Source of the DNA: Planctomycetota bacterium | Lineage (GTDB): Bacteria > Planctomycetota > UBA1135 > UBA2386 | Assembly: GCA_014192625.1 (NCBI GenBank) | Contig: BJHM01000001.1 | Span: 1-64,000, forward strand | Reading direction: 5' to 3' | DNA length: 64,000 nt | Part shown: positions 7,152 through 17,133 of the stretch, piece after piece | Position numbering within the stretch: position 1 is the stretch's first letter | Layout of the letters: each line of letters starts with the position of its first letter | The notes under the pieces: model-generated | Seen by the model: only the letters and a program-made list of their open reading frames with translations | Database searches by the model: none | Told to the model about the DNA's origin: nothing | Position numbers and translations under genes: made by a program

Positions 7152-10100
7152 GTGTTGCAGATCCGGCGCGTGCTTGCCCCTACGCTTTCGCGCGTGATCG
7201 GGTCCCTTCGTATCGAAGTCGTCAACGACTCGCGGCTCTGCTTTGCCATGCAACAAAATGGCGTGGTGCCGGTGCAGCTGCTGCAACTGCACAACGATGG
7301 CGAAGCAATGTTGCGCGACCTTGATGTGCGCCTCGAACTCCTGCCGGACCTTGGCAGTCCATGGACGGCCAGGGTCGCTCAGATCCCCGCGGGTGCAACC
7401 TTCAATCTGCAACCAGCACTCATGCTGCGGCCCGAGGTATTGGCCGCAACTGCCGAGCGATTCCGTGCCAATCTGCGCGTCGAGGTGCGGGTTTGCGATG
7501 TGGTCCTTGCCACGCTCGAACGTGAGATCAACGTGCTTGCCTATAACGAATGGCCCGGCGCGGCATCGTTGCCTTCGTTGCTCGCTGCGTTCGTGTTGCC
7601 CAATCATCCGGTGCTTGCGCCGGTCTTGCGCGCGGCCTCGGCTCGGCTGGCAAAGGCCACTGGCAACGGTGCGCTCGACGGTTATCAGGGCCGCGATCCT
7701 GAGCGAGTGCGCGCCATGGCACAGGCGATTTATGAGGAGATCCAGGCGTGTGGCATTGCCTATGTGCATCCGCCAGCGAGCTTCGAACAGAACGGGCAGA
7801 AGGTGCGCACGCCAGAACAGGTGATTGGCGAACGGCTCGGCACGTGCCTTGATCTTTCATTGCTATACGCGGCGTGTCTGGAGCAGGCCGGGTTGCACGC
7901 GCTGGTGCCGTTGGTCGAGGGTCATGCGGCGGCGGGGTTGTGGCTTGAGCCTGAGACCTTTGCCGAAGCTGCGCCGGCGGATCCTTTGCCGCTCCGCAAG
8001 CGGATCGAACTGGATCGGATCGCCTTGATCGAGTGCACAACTCTGTGCACAACGCAGACGCAGCCGTTTTCAGTTGCGTGCTCGCTCGGCAGCAAGCTCG
8101 TCGAAGCGCCGGCAGTAGATTCGCTGGCACAAGCTGCGAAAGCGCCGCGCACTTTTTGGTTTGCACTCGATGTCGCTGCGGCGCGTCGCGTCGGCATAAA
8201 GCCGCTGCCGTTGCGGATCACGAGCTACCAGATTGCGCCGGATGCGAGCCCGATGCCGGGGCCAATGATTCTGCCCCTGCCGCCGGTGCGGCCTTTGGAG
8301 CCGATGCCTGTGCTCCCTGTCGCCGATACGTCGGATCGTCTTGGTAGATGGCAGCGCAAGCTGCTCGACCTCACGCTGCGCAATCGGTTGCTCAACTTCG
8401 TGCCGACAAAGCGCACGATTCCGCTGTTGACGATCGACTTGCCCGCATTCATCGCGGTGCTTGAAAGTGATGCGGAGTTTCAGTTGGTGCCAGGCGGTGT
8501 GGCGGACATTCCTGCAGATGCATTGGGTGAATACCTGCAGCATGAGTTGGAGGGTCGCAGGCTCTGCGTGCCGCTCGCTGAAGAAGAGCTGGAACGCCGC
8601 CAGCTTGAGATCTTCCGTGCGACCCGCACCGCGAATGAGGAGGGCGGCGTGAACACGCTGTTTCTCGCCGTTGGCTTTTTGCGCTGGTATGAGACACCGT
8701 CCAGCAAGGAGCCGCGGCGCGCACCGCTAATGCTCATGCCGCTGCGCATTGAGCGCGTGTCGATCGCTGAAGGCTTCGTCGTCGCGCTCGCGGATGAGGC
8801 TGCGCGACTCAACGACACGCTGGTGCAAAAGCTGCAGCAGGATTTTCAGTTGAGCATCGAGGGACTCGACGGCGAAGAAGGCGAAGAAGGCGAAGAAGAT
8901 GCAGACGGGCTCGATCCCGCCAATGTGCTTGACTTGTTTCGCCGTGCGATCGTCAACGTGCCGCGCTGGGAGGTTGAGGCTGTTGTTTGCATCGGCAATT
9001 TCTCGTTCGCGAAGTATTTGATGTGGTCGGACCTGCAGGATCGACGCGAAGAGATGCTCGCGCATCCATTTCTCAATCACCTGATTGCGACACCGCAAAA
9101 TGCGTTTGCGCAGCCAGCAGATTGGCCAGTCGACCGCGAGCTTGACCAGCAGGATCCCGCCACGCTCTTCTGCCCAAAAGACGCGGATAGCAGCCAGTTG
9201 GTGGCGGTGCGCGCGGCGGCAACGGGCAAGAGCTTTGTGCTTGAAGGTCCACCGGGCACCGGCAAGTCACAGACCATCACCAACCTGATTGCGCAGAGTT
9301 TGGCGCAAGGTCAGCGCGTTTTGTTTGTGGCCGAGAAGCGCGCCGCGCTCGAAGTCGTGCAGCGCCGACTCGGCGAGGTTTCACTTGCGCCGTTCTGCCT
9401 CGAACTGCACAGCGGCAAAGGCACGCGCAAAGATGTGATCCGGCAGCTTGGGGTCACTTTGGCGCAGGCGCGCATCGCTGAGCCGCAGGCATGGGGGCAG
9501 CGCGCTGCCGAGTTGCAGGCCGCGCGAACGCGCCTCAACGAACTGGTCATGGCGCTGCATCGGCAACGCAGCCACGGGGGGTCATTGTTTTTGGCGATCG
9601 GGGTGGCTGTCGAGGGCAAGGACCTGCCGTTCGTCGAAGGCATCGATATCGATGTTGATGTGGCTGCCCGCGCACGCCAGCTAGCGCAACTGGCAGAACT
9701 AGCCGCCATGGCGTTGCCACTAGGGACGATCCGTGAGCACCCTTTTTTTGGCGTACGCTGCAACGTTTGGCTGCCTGAACTTGGCAAGCGCGTGCAGCGC
9801 AACTTGGCTGCCGCAGCCGCTGCGATCCAGGCACTGAAGGAGGCTGTGGCGAAGGTGCGCGCGATGTTGGCGTTGCCGGTCCGTGATGGTGTGAGTCGAG
9901 CCGAGGTGGGTTCGTTGGCGGATCTCGCGGGCTTGCTGCTTGCCGGTGGGTTGTCCCGAGAGTTGCTTGCGGCGCCTGACTTTGCCGTGCGCTCGACCCG
10001 GCTTAAGGAGTGGTGCGCTGTGGGCCGTAGCTACTCTGCTTTGCTTGCGGATCTGACTTTGCGTTGGAGCACGGCATTCTTGCAACTCGATGTCCGCAGT

Positions 10101-13010
10101 TTGCGCGAGCAGATCGAACTGCATGCGAAGCGATTTGCATTGCTGCGTTTTTGGGCGTTGCGAAAGGTGCGCAGAGCACTCACTGAGGTCGTAGTCGGCG
10201 GCCGATTGCCAGCCGTCGAAGTGCTTTTCCGTGATCTCGCGGCAGCAGAAGACCTCTGCGCCATGCAGCGGCAACTCGAGGGAGTTGCAGTTGATGGTCG
10301 CTTGTGGCTGCTTGCGCTGTGGCGCGGCGTCGATACGGATTGGAATGCCGTGACCTTGTTGCTGCAGCGTTGCGCGCATGTCCGCGGTCTGATCGCTGTG
10401 GTGGCGGGCGTTGAAGGCACAGCGCCTTCGACAGTGGCTTTATTTGCCCGTTGCGCTGAGGTGGCAGAGCTGCCCGGCCCGCACCAGGTTGAGTTGGCAG
10501 ATCTGCTTCGTGCTCAGGAGGCTGCGACGCAGGCTTGCAGAGTGCTGGCGGAGTCTCTGCAGTGGGATCATGACGCTGCATTTGGCGATGGTGCAGCCGT
10601 TGGGTATTTCTCGTTCGCCAGCGATCGGATTGCGCGCTGTGAAGCAGCGATTCCAAGATTGCGAGAGTGGTGCGCTTTCCAGCGCGAGGCTCAGGCTGCG
10701 GGCACGGTTGGACTGAAGCCGCTCGTTGCTGCTTTGGAGCGCGGCGAAGTCGAGGCGGCGAAGCTATCCGCGGTCTACGAGCGTTCGTTTGCCGAGTCGT
10801 TGTTGAATCGCACGCTGGCAGCTGAGCCTCTGTTGGGAAGCTTCCGGGGACTCGATCACGAGCGGTTGATTCAACGGTTCCGGGCGCTTGACCGAGAACT
10901 CATCGAGCTATCTGCACAAGTGGTGCGGGCACGGTTGTGTGCCCGACTGCCTTTGCAGAGCAGTGCGAATGCGCCATCGAGTGAACTCGGCGTGCTGTTG
11001 CGCGAGCTGAAGAAGCAGCGTCGGCACATGTCGCCGCGGCAACTTTTTCAGCGGATGCCAAATCTGCTGCGCAACCTTGCGCCATGTTTGTTGATGAGCC
11101 CGCTGACGGTGGCACAGGTGCTTGGCCGTGGCGTGCTGCCGTTTGACCTGGTGGTGTTTGACGAGGCATCGCAGGTGCCCATATGGGATGCGGTCGGCGC
11201 AATCAGCCGAGGCAAGTCCCTGCTGGTGGTTGGGGACAGCAAGCAGTTGCCGCCGACTTCATTCTTTCAGCGCATGGCCGGCGAGGACCCGGTGAGTGAA
11301 GGCGAGCCCGATCATGTGGAGGACCTGGAGAGCGTGCTCGATGAGTGCGTCGCAGCTGGCCTCCAGCGGCTTTACCTGCGGTGGCATTACCGCAGTCAGC
11401 ACGAGTCGCTGATCACATTCAGCAATCACCACTACTACGAAAACCGGCTGTTCACATTTCCCGCGCCGGACCGCAGCGGCGCACTAGGCGTGCGACTTGT
11501 GCCCGTGAATGGTGTCTACGACCGGTCGCGATCGCAGCAGAATCGAATCGAGGCTGAGGCACTCGTTCTAGTGCTCGTGCAGCGGTTGCGCGACTTGCAA
11601 GGCAAGCACCTTAGCTTTGGTGTCGTGACGTTTAGTCAGCCGCAGCAGACGCTGGTTGAGGACCTGCTCGAAAAAGCGCGGCAGCAGTATCCAGAGATTG
11701 AGCATCACTTCGCTGCGCCCCTCGAGCCGGTGTTCATCAAGAATCTTGAGAACGTGCAGGGCGATGAACGCGACGTGATGCTGTTCTCGATCTGCTATGG
11801 ACCTGACGCCGCGGGTCGTGTGCACATGAATTTTGGGCCGCTCAATCAGCAGGGTGGCGAGCGACGGCTCAATGTTGCCGTCACTAGGGCCCGCCGCGAG
11901 TTGCTGGTGTTTAGTTCGCTGCGCGCAGAGCAGATCGAATTGCAAAGGACGCAGAGTCTCGGCGTCAGACACTTGCGGGCATTCCTCGACTACGCAGCGC
12001 GCGGCGTGCAGGCGATCACCGAGGCGGTGACGCTTGATCCCAGCGCTTCCTGCGAGTCGCCGTTTGAGCGCTCGGTGAAACAGGCATTGGCGGCGTTAGG
12101 GCACGAGGTGCATTCGCAGGTTGGCTGTTCTGGTTATCGGATCGACCTTGCGGTGGTCGATCCGCGCGCTCAGGGCCGCTACCTGCTTGGCATCGAATGC
12201 GATGGGGCAACCTATCACTCTGCTGCGACCGCGCGCGATCGGGATCGCCTCCGTCAGGGAGTGCTTGAACGGCTCGGCTGGCAGCTCTGCCGGATTTGGT
12301 CTAGCGACTGGTGGCTTGATGCTGCGGGAGAGCTCGCGCGCGTCGAGGTGGCACTGCAGCAGGCGCGGCTGTCACAGCAAGTGTCGAGTTCGGTCGAGAA
12401 AGCGCTGCCGCCCGTTTTGCTGCCAACACCATTGGTGCCGGCCGCGATTGCGCGAGCGGTCGCGGCGGAATCCCTGCCGCATTACCGCGCCTGTGTGTTG
12501 CCGCTTCGTGGCGATGCGATGGCGCTGATGGTTGCTGCCAACGACCTCCAAGTGCAGTCGCTGATCGAGTCCGTGTTGCTGGCCGAGGCGCCGATCGTGT
12601 TTGAGCTGTTGGCAAGACGCATAGCTGGGAGCTACCGCATCGGCCGCATGACGGAGCGTGTGCGCCGCCGGATACGCGAACTGCTTTGTGACGTGCAGCG
12701 TTCTAAAGAGGATGTGATCTGGCGCAAGGATCAGGATATGGCTTCGTTCGCCAGTTTCCGTGGCTCACCGCCCGGCGATTCGGCGCGGGACGCGGGTCTT
12801 CTGCCGGTCGCTGAGATCGCCAACGCGATGCGTTGGATCCTGCAGCAGAACGGCTCGCTGGTCGAAAAAGACTTGCTGCGGGAGGCCGCGATGACGTTTG
12901 GCTTCACGCGCGTCGGCAACAGCGTGCGGGAGGCGATGCAGGGCGGGCTTGCGCTTTTGCTGCAGCGCGGCATCGGGGTGCAGGATGAATCTGTGATTCG
13001 CTTATCCTGA
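7152..13010 (+). CDS. Giant SF1 helicase-nuclease (DUF4011 / AAA / MTES_1575 nuclease / DUF3320), defence-like
   Basis: About 1952 residues from GTG 7152. The frame is open 159 codons further upstream, but that part is mostly the 15-bp repeat tract and would encode Arg/Ser-rich repeats, so the start is uncertain. Domains in order: N-terminal beta-rich region; transglutaminase-like segment (GTCLDLSLL, Cys232; His258); the DUF4011 signature RWQRKLLDLTLRNRLLNF; Walker A GPPGTGKSQT (Lys705); Walker B VVFDEASQ (Asp1337-Glu1338); GDSKQLPPT (Asp1362); WHYRSQH; VQGDERDV; VTRARREL. Then comes a restriction-like nuclease (SPFERS, IDLAVV with Asp1665, GIECDG with Glu1682) and a DUF3320-type C-terminus. 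Relatives are common in defence islands; the biochemical role is not established here. It stands alone, flanked by unrelated genes. Confidence 0.9.
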   Translation: MLQIRRVLAPTLSRVIGSLRIEVVNDSRLCFAMQQNGVVPVQLLQLHNDGEAMLRDLDVRLELLPDLGSPWTARVAQIPAGATFNLQPALMLRPEVLAATAERFRANLRVEVRVCDVVLATLEREINVLAYNEWPGAASLPSLLAAFVLPNHPVLAPVLRAASARLAKATGNGALDGYQGRDPERVRAMAQAIYEEIQACGIAYVHPPASFEQNGQKVRTPEQVIGERLGTCLDLSLLYAACLEQAGLHALVPLVEGHAAAGLWLEPETFAEAAPADPLPLRKRIELDRIALIECTTLCTTQTQPFSVACSLGSKLVEAPAVDSLAQAAKAPRTFWFALDVAAARRVGIKPLPLRITSYQIAPDASPMPGPMILPLPPVRPLEPMPVLPVADTSDRLGRWQRKLLDLTLRNRLLNFVPTKRTIPLLTIDLPAFIAVLESDAEFQLVPGGVADIPADALGEYLQHELEGRRLCVPLAEEELERRQLEIFRATRTANEEGGVNTLFLAVGFLRWYETPSSKEPRRAPLMLMPLRIERVSIAEGFVVALADEAARLNDTLVQKLQQDFQLSIEGLDGEEGEEGEEDADGLDPANVLDLFRRAIVNVPRWEVEAVVCIGNFSFAKYLMWSDLQDRREEMLAHPFLNHLIATPQNAFAQPADWPVDRELDQQDPATLFCPKDADSSQLVAVRAAATGKSFVLEGPPGTGKSQTITNLIAQSLAQGQRVLFVAEKRAALEVVQRRLGEVSLAPFCLELHSGKGTRKDVIRQLGVTLAQARIAEPQAWGQRAAELQAARTRLNELVMALHRQRSHGGSLFLAIGVAVEGKDLPFVEGIDIDVDVAARARQLAQLAELAAMALPLGTIREHPFFGVRCNVWLPELGKRVQRNLAAAAAAIQALKEAVAKVRAMLALPVRDGVSRAEVGSLADLAGLLLAGGLSRELLAAPDFAVRSTRLKEWCAVGRSYSALLADLTLRWSTAFLQLDVRSLREQIELHAKRFALLRFWALRKVRRALTEVVVGGRLPAVEVLFRDLAAAEDLCAMQRQLEGVAVDGRLWLLALWRGVDTDWNAVTLLLQRCAHVRGLIAVVAGVEGTAPSTVALFARCAEVAELPGPHQVELADLLRAQEAATQACRVLAESLQWDHDAAFGDGAAVGYFSFASDRIARCEAAIPRLREWCAFQREAQAAGTVGLKPLVAALERGEVEAAKLSAVYERSFAESLLNRTLAAEPLLGSFRGLDHERLIQRFRALDRELIELSAQVVRARLCARLPLQSSANAPSSELGVLLRELKKQRRHMSPRQLFQRMPNLLRNLAPCLLMSPLTVAQVLGRGVLPFDLVVFDEASQVPIWDAVGAISRGKSLLVVGDSKQLPPTSFFQRMAGEDPVSEGEPDHVEDLESVLDECVAAGLQRLYLRWHYRSQHESLITFSNHHYYENRLFTFPAPDRSGALGVRLVPVNGVYDRSRSQQNRIEAEALVLVLVQRLRDLQGKHLSFGVVTFSQPQQTLVEDLLEKARQQYPEIEHHFAAPLEPVFIKNLENVQGDERDVMLFSICYGPDAAGRVHMNFGPLNQQGGERRLNVAVTRARRELLVFSSLRAEQIELQRTQSLGVRHLRAFLDYAARGVQAITEAVTLDPSASCESPFERSVKQALAALGHEVHSQVGCSGYRIDLAVVDPRAQGRYLLGIECDGATYHSAATARDRDRLRQGVLERLGWQLCRIWSSDWWLDAAGELARVEVALQQARLSQQVSSSVEKALPPVLLPTPLVPAAIARAVAAESLPHYRACVLPLRGDAMALMVAANDLQVQSLIESVLLAEAPIVFELLARRIAGSYRIGRMTERVRRRIRELLCDVQRSKEDVIWRKDQDMASFASFRGSPPGDSARDAGLLPVAEIANAMRWILQQNGSLVEKDLLREAAMTFGFTRVGNSVREAMQGGLALLLQRGIGVQDESVIRLS

Positions 13011-13128
13011 GACTGCGAACTGGCATCGGTGGCATCGGCGCATGCGGGCATTGGCGCAGCTAGTATGCGCCCGAGCGGCAGCTGTTTGCGTAGGAGCGAA
13101 GTAGTCTTTCTGCAGGCCGTCATCCTGC

Positions 13129-15621
13129 ATGTACCACAAAATTGCGCACTGTGTCCCCCTGATGCTGCTGCTGAAAGCTGCCCTGCTTGCGCAGAGCGTG
13201 CTGAGCAGCCCCTTGCAGGTGCACCGCGAGCAGTTTGTTGCTGGGGGTGCCATCGTGCGGATCGCTGCCAACGGGGATGCCTTGGTTAGCCGTGACAACA
13301 GCAACTCGTTTGCGGCGTTGCCTGCTACCGACCCGCTGCTGTACCTGCGCTTTGGCACATTCGATCCGATGCAGCACGTGCCGAGGCTGCCGAGCAGAGT
13401 TGGGGTGCCACTGGACAGCAGGTTGTTTCTTGTCCAGAGCAAGACCGCGATCGTGCCCGAGTATCGCGCAGCACTGTTGGCGACCGGTCTCGAAATCATT
13501 GCCTATATTCCAGCGCAGGCCTACCTCGTGCGCGGTGACAAGCGGCAGTGCACTGTTGCGCGCGCGTTGCCGTGGGTGCGTTGGTTTGGCGATTTTCCGG
13601 TGGCCTACAAGCTCGATCCTGAACTGCTCGACCTGGTGGCTACGAACTGGCAGCCAAGTGCGCCGCCGATTGAGTGCAACCTAGTGCTCGCACGGCTTGG
13701 GGACCGTGCCGCGTTGATCCAGCGCATCGTGCAGCTTTGCGGCGAGGTCACGCAGCGAAACGAAGGGTCCACATTTTTGCAGGCACGCGTGCGGCCGATG
13801 CAGCTGGCCAGCATTTCAGCAGACAGCGCCGTGCTCTTTGTCGATCGCACGACGCCGATCGGTGTCGACATGAACAACGTGCGTGAGGTTGGCGGAGCAA
13901 ACCGCATCGAGGCACTTGGCGGGTTTACCGGCGCGGGCGTGCGCGTCGAGATCACCGAAGGCCTCGACAATCTGCATCCCGACTGGTCGTTCGCACCGCA
14001 GATTCGCTTCGACGGGCTTGAAGCTCACGGCCATTGCACCGCAGCGATTGTTGGCAGCAACGGCAATGGCAGCCCCAATACCCGCGGTGTGTTGCCAGAT
14101 TCTCAGTTGATCGAAAGTTCAGTGTTCAACTGGCTGTTCGGTGGCGTTTCACGCTGGTCATTGATCAGCGGCAGCGTCGATCCTGCCCAGCCCTTTCAAG
14201 TGATGCAGCAGACGGCTAGCTGGGGCAATACGCACACGCTCGCCTACACCAGCGTGTCGCAAGAACTCGACGACGCGCTGTTCAAATTTGACCTGCTTGC
14301 TACGCAGAGCATGGGCAACACCGCAGCGCAGAGCGCACGGCCGCAGGCTTGGGCGAAGAACGTGATCTCAGTCGGCAGCGTGTCGCACCTCAACAATCAA
14401 AATTCGCTCGATGATGCCTGGGTCGATGGCAGTATCGGGCCAGCGTCGGACGGTCGCATCAAGCCCGATATCTGCGGCTTTGGCGATGCGATTTTCTGCG
14501 GCGATGTCGTCGGCGCAGGCGGCTACGTGACGGGCAACTACGTCTCGGGCTTTGGCGGCACCTCCGCTGCTACGCCGATCGTAAATGGCTATCTCGGTCT
14601 CGTGCAGCAGATGTTTACCGATGGCTTGTTCCACAACCCGTTGGCGTTTGCGGCAACCGCTGCCAATCGCTTTGTAAATCGTCCGCACCTGTCCACCGCC
14701 AAGGCGTTGTTGCTCAACACTACGCAGAGCTATCCATTTTTTGGCGAAGCGCACAACCTTGCTCGCACGCATCAGGGCTGGGGCTTCCCCGATGTGGCGC
14801 GGCTGTATTCCGAGCGCAATCACACGCTCGTGGTCGACGAATATCTAACGCTGAGGCAGGGGGAGCAGCGCGCTTGGACCATTTGGGTCCGTCCCGCTAC
14901 GCCAGAGTTGCGCGTCACCATGATCTATAGCGATCCAGCCGCTGTGCCCAATGCTGCGGTGGCACGCGTCAACGATCTCGACCTGAGCGTGACCAACGTC
15001 GATGGGTCGCAGAGCTTCTACGGCAATCACGGCCTTTCCGATGGCAACGCGAGCCTCGTCGGCGGCGTGCCCGATGCGCGCAACAATGTCGAGCAAGTGT
15101 GGATCCCTTCGCCGCCGCCTGGCATCTACAAGATCTACGTGTCGGCACCGACGATCGTGCAGGATGGTCACCTAGAGACGCCGCAGCTCGATGCCGATTT
15201 TGCGTTGGTTGCGCAGCCACTCGGTGGCGGCTTTCACGGCCGTGAACGGATGCAGCTAGATATGTTGGCGGAAACGCCAGGTGATTTGCGAGTGAAGCTG
15301 GCCAACGTGCCCGCGACTGGTTGGACGCAGGGCTTCACGCTCCTGTCGTTCGACACGTATTCACAGCTTGGCTTCGGCTCATTTTTCGGCCTGCAAGCAG
15401 ACATGCTCACGGCGCAGATCTGTCGCTTGCCGGCCATGCCTGGCGACCTGTTTCACTTCACCAATGCAGGTCCCGCGAGTTTCCCATTCCAGCCGTTTGT
15501 CTTCCCGCCAAGCATGGTGAACGCGTTGAGCGGCATCGCAGTCGATGGCATGGTGACGCTGCTGGGTGCCGACTGGATGATCGCTGAGCAGTCCAACTGC
15601 GTTCGCGTGCGGCTCAAGTAG
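13129..15621 (+). CDS. Secreted subtilisin-like (S8) protein with non-canonical catalytic Asp site
   Basis: 830 residues with an N-terminal signal peptide (LMLLLKAALLAQS). A propeptide-like region of about 250 residues is followed by the S8 domain. The Ser motif FGGTSAATP (Ser479), a His region (AHGHCTAAIVG, His300/302) and an oxyanion-type Asn (QSMGN, Asn397) are present. The usual D-T/S-G motif for the catalytic Asp reads ITEGLD at 275-280, so Thr or Glu stands where Asp is expected; activity is therefore uncertain. A beta-rich C-terminal region (about 590-830) resembles the proprotein-convertase/P-domain style of extension. It acts outside the cytoplasm. It is convergent with glyA. The start could instead be the Met at residue 12. 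Confidence 0.82.
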   Translation: MYHKIAHCVPLMLLLKAALLAQSVLSSPLQVHREQFVAGGAIVRIAANGDALVSRDNSNSFAALPATDPLLYLRFGTFDPMQHVPRLPSRVGVPLDSRLFLVQSKTAIVPEYRAALLATGLEIIAYIPAQAYLVRGDKRQCTVARALPWVRWFGDFPVAYKLDPELLDLVATNWQPSAPPIECNLVLARLGDRAALIQRIVQLCGEVTQRNEGSTFLQARVRPMQLASISADSAVLFVDRTTPIGVDMNNVREVGGANRIEALGGFTGAGVRVEITEGLDNLHPDWSFAPQIRFDGLEAHGHCTAAIVGSNGNGSPNTRGVLPDSQLIESSVFNWLFGGVSRWSLISGSVDPAQPFQVMQQTASWGNTHTLAYTSVSQELDDALFKFDLLATQSMGNTAAQSARPQAWAKNVISVGSVSHLNNQNSLDDAWVDGSIGPASDGRIKPDICGFGDAIFCGDVVGAGGYVTGNYVSGFGGTSAATPIVNGYLGLVQQMFTDGLFHNPLAFAATAANRFVNRPHLSTAKALLLNTTQSYPFFGEAHNLARTHQGWGFPDVARLYSERNHTLVVDEYLTLRQGEQRAWTIWVRPATPELRVTMIYSDPAAVPNAAVARVNDLDLSVTNVDGSQSFYGNHGLSDGNASLVGGVPDARNNVEQVWIPSPPPGIYKIYVSAPTIVQDGHLETPQLDADFALVAQPLGGGFHGRERMQLDMLAETPGDLRVKLANVPATGWTQGFTLLSFDTYSQLGFGSFFGLQADMLTAQICRLPAMPGDLFHFTNAGPASFPFQPFVFPPSMVNALSGIAVDGMVTLLGADWMIAEQSNCVRVRLK

Positions 15622-15704
15622 CAGCGCAGCTAGCCTAGGCCTCGCGGCACCCCACTTCGCCGTGCTAAGCGCCCCGTTGTGCTGCGGCGTGCCGTGCGCG
15701 AGCA

Positions 15705-16934
15705 CTACGGCAGCGGGAATGCGTTGCAGAGTGCCTGGATCGTCGGGTGATGCGCAGCGGGCGAGTCGCCGCGGATTAGCCCCAGGATTACGTCGCCGAT
15801 CTTGCGGATCTCATCGCAGCCCATGCCACGGGTCGTCGCTGCGGCGGTGCCAAGCCGCAGGCCCGAGGTGATCATCGGCGGGCGCGGGTCGCCGGGGATG
15901 GCGTTTTTGTTTACGGAGAGGCCAGCGACCAATGCGCGCTCTTCCACTTGTGCACCGGTGACGTCGGCCTTGCGAAGATCAACCAACACGATGTGGCTGT
16001 CGGTGCCGCCGGTGACGATGTCGAGCCCGTATTCGCGCAGATGGCCGGCGAGTAGTGCCGCATGCTCCTTGACGCGCAGTTGGTAACTCTTGAACTCGGG
16101 CCGCAGCGCCTCGCCAAATGCGACCGCTTTGCCGGCGATCTGGTGCATCAGTGGACCACCTTGTGCCCCAGGGAACACCGCCGAGTTGATGCGTTTTGCG
16201 ATGTCGCGCTTGGCGAGGATCATGCCGCCGCGCGGGCCGCGCAAAGTCTTGTGCGTGGTCATCGTCACGACGTCTGCATGGCCGATGGGCGATGGCATCA
16301 CTGCGGCGGCGATCAGGCCGGCGGGATGCGCAATGTCGGCCAACAGCAATGCGCCAACTTCCTTGGCGATACCGGCAAACGCTGCGTAGTCGATGGCGCG
16401 CGGATAACTGCTGCCGCCGGCGATGATCACCATCGGCTGATGTTCCTTGGCGAGGCGGCGCACTTCGTCAAGGTCGATGCGGCCGTCATCGGCACGCACG
16501 CCGTATTGAGCCGCCATAAAGATCATCCCAGAGTGGCTCTTGTCGTAGCCGTGGCTCAGGTGGCCGCCGGATTTGAGCGCCATGCCGAGGATGCGGCCGT
16601 TGGGGCCAGCGAGCGCGAGCAATACCGCGAGATTGGCGGTCGTGCCCGAGTGTGGCTGCACATTGGCTTCCTCCGCGCCGAACAGCTCGACGGCGCGCTG
16701 CTTGGCAACGAGCTCAATGGCGTCTGCTACTTCGCACCCGCCGTAGTAGCGCCGTCCTGGGTAACCCTCGGCATATTTATCGGTGATGCGGCTCTGACAT
16801 GCCTCGCGCACCGCCGCCGAACAGTGGTTTTCGGACGCGATCAGCGTGAGGGAGTCCGCTTGGCGGCGGTCTTCGCGCATAAGCCAGTCGGCGACTTCGG
16901 GATCCTGGGTGCGCAGCATAGGAGGGTTCTTCAT
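15705..16934 (-). CDS. glyA: Serine hydroxymethyltransferase
   Basis: 409 residues from ATG 16934 (MKNPPMLRTQDPEV); the Met five residues later is equally possible, and a longer frame to 16985 is less likely. PLP enzyme that converts serine and tetrahydrofolate to glycine and 5,10-methylene-THF, the main source of one-carbon units. The N-terminal LIASENH and YPGRRYYGG blocks, the HSGTTAN block and the PLP-lysine motif TTHKTLRGPRGG (Lys229) are all visible. It is transcribed away from speA, with about 200 bases of shared upstream sequence in which I see no clear promoter or riboswitch. Confidence 0.97.
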   Translation of the reverse strand: MKNPPMLRTQDPEVADWLMREDRRQADSLTLIASENHCSAAVREACQSRITDKYAEGYPGRRYYGGCEVADAIELVAKQRAVELFGAEEANVQPHSGTTANLAVLLALAGPNGRILGMALKSGGHLSHGYDKSHSGMIFMAAQYGVRADDGRIDLDEVRRLAKEHQPMVIIAGGSSYPRAIDYAAFAGIAKEVGALLLADIAHPAGLIAAAVMPSPIGHADVVTMTTHKTLRGPRGGMILAKRDIAKRINSAVFPGAQGGPLMHQIAGKAVAFGEALRPEFKSYQLRVKEHAALLAGHLREYGLDIVTGGTDSHIVLVDLRKADVTGAQVEERALVAGLSVNKNAIPGDPRPPMITSGLRLGTAAATTRGMGCDEIRKIGDVILGLIRGDSPAAHHPTIQALCNAFPLP

Positions 16935-17133
16935 TAGGGCGCCATTCGAGCGCGACAGGTTAGGTGGGCGCGCTTTTCCACTCAAGAGTCGGCGTGGTGA
17001 CGGATGCGCGTCGACAAAAAAAGTATGGGGGGAGCATCACAAAGTCGCCGCGTTGGTGTTCAATCCACAAGCTCAGCCGGCGTGTGTCGGCAAGTTACAA
17101 GTCACTCATGAGCACTGCAGGAGCAAGTCAGAG

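Noticed and set aside
16062-16937. 291-codon plus-strand frame opposite glyA
   Set aside because: Shadow of glyA; the PLP-lysine and other motifs lie on the minus strand.
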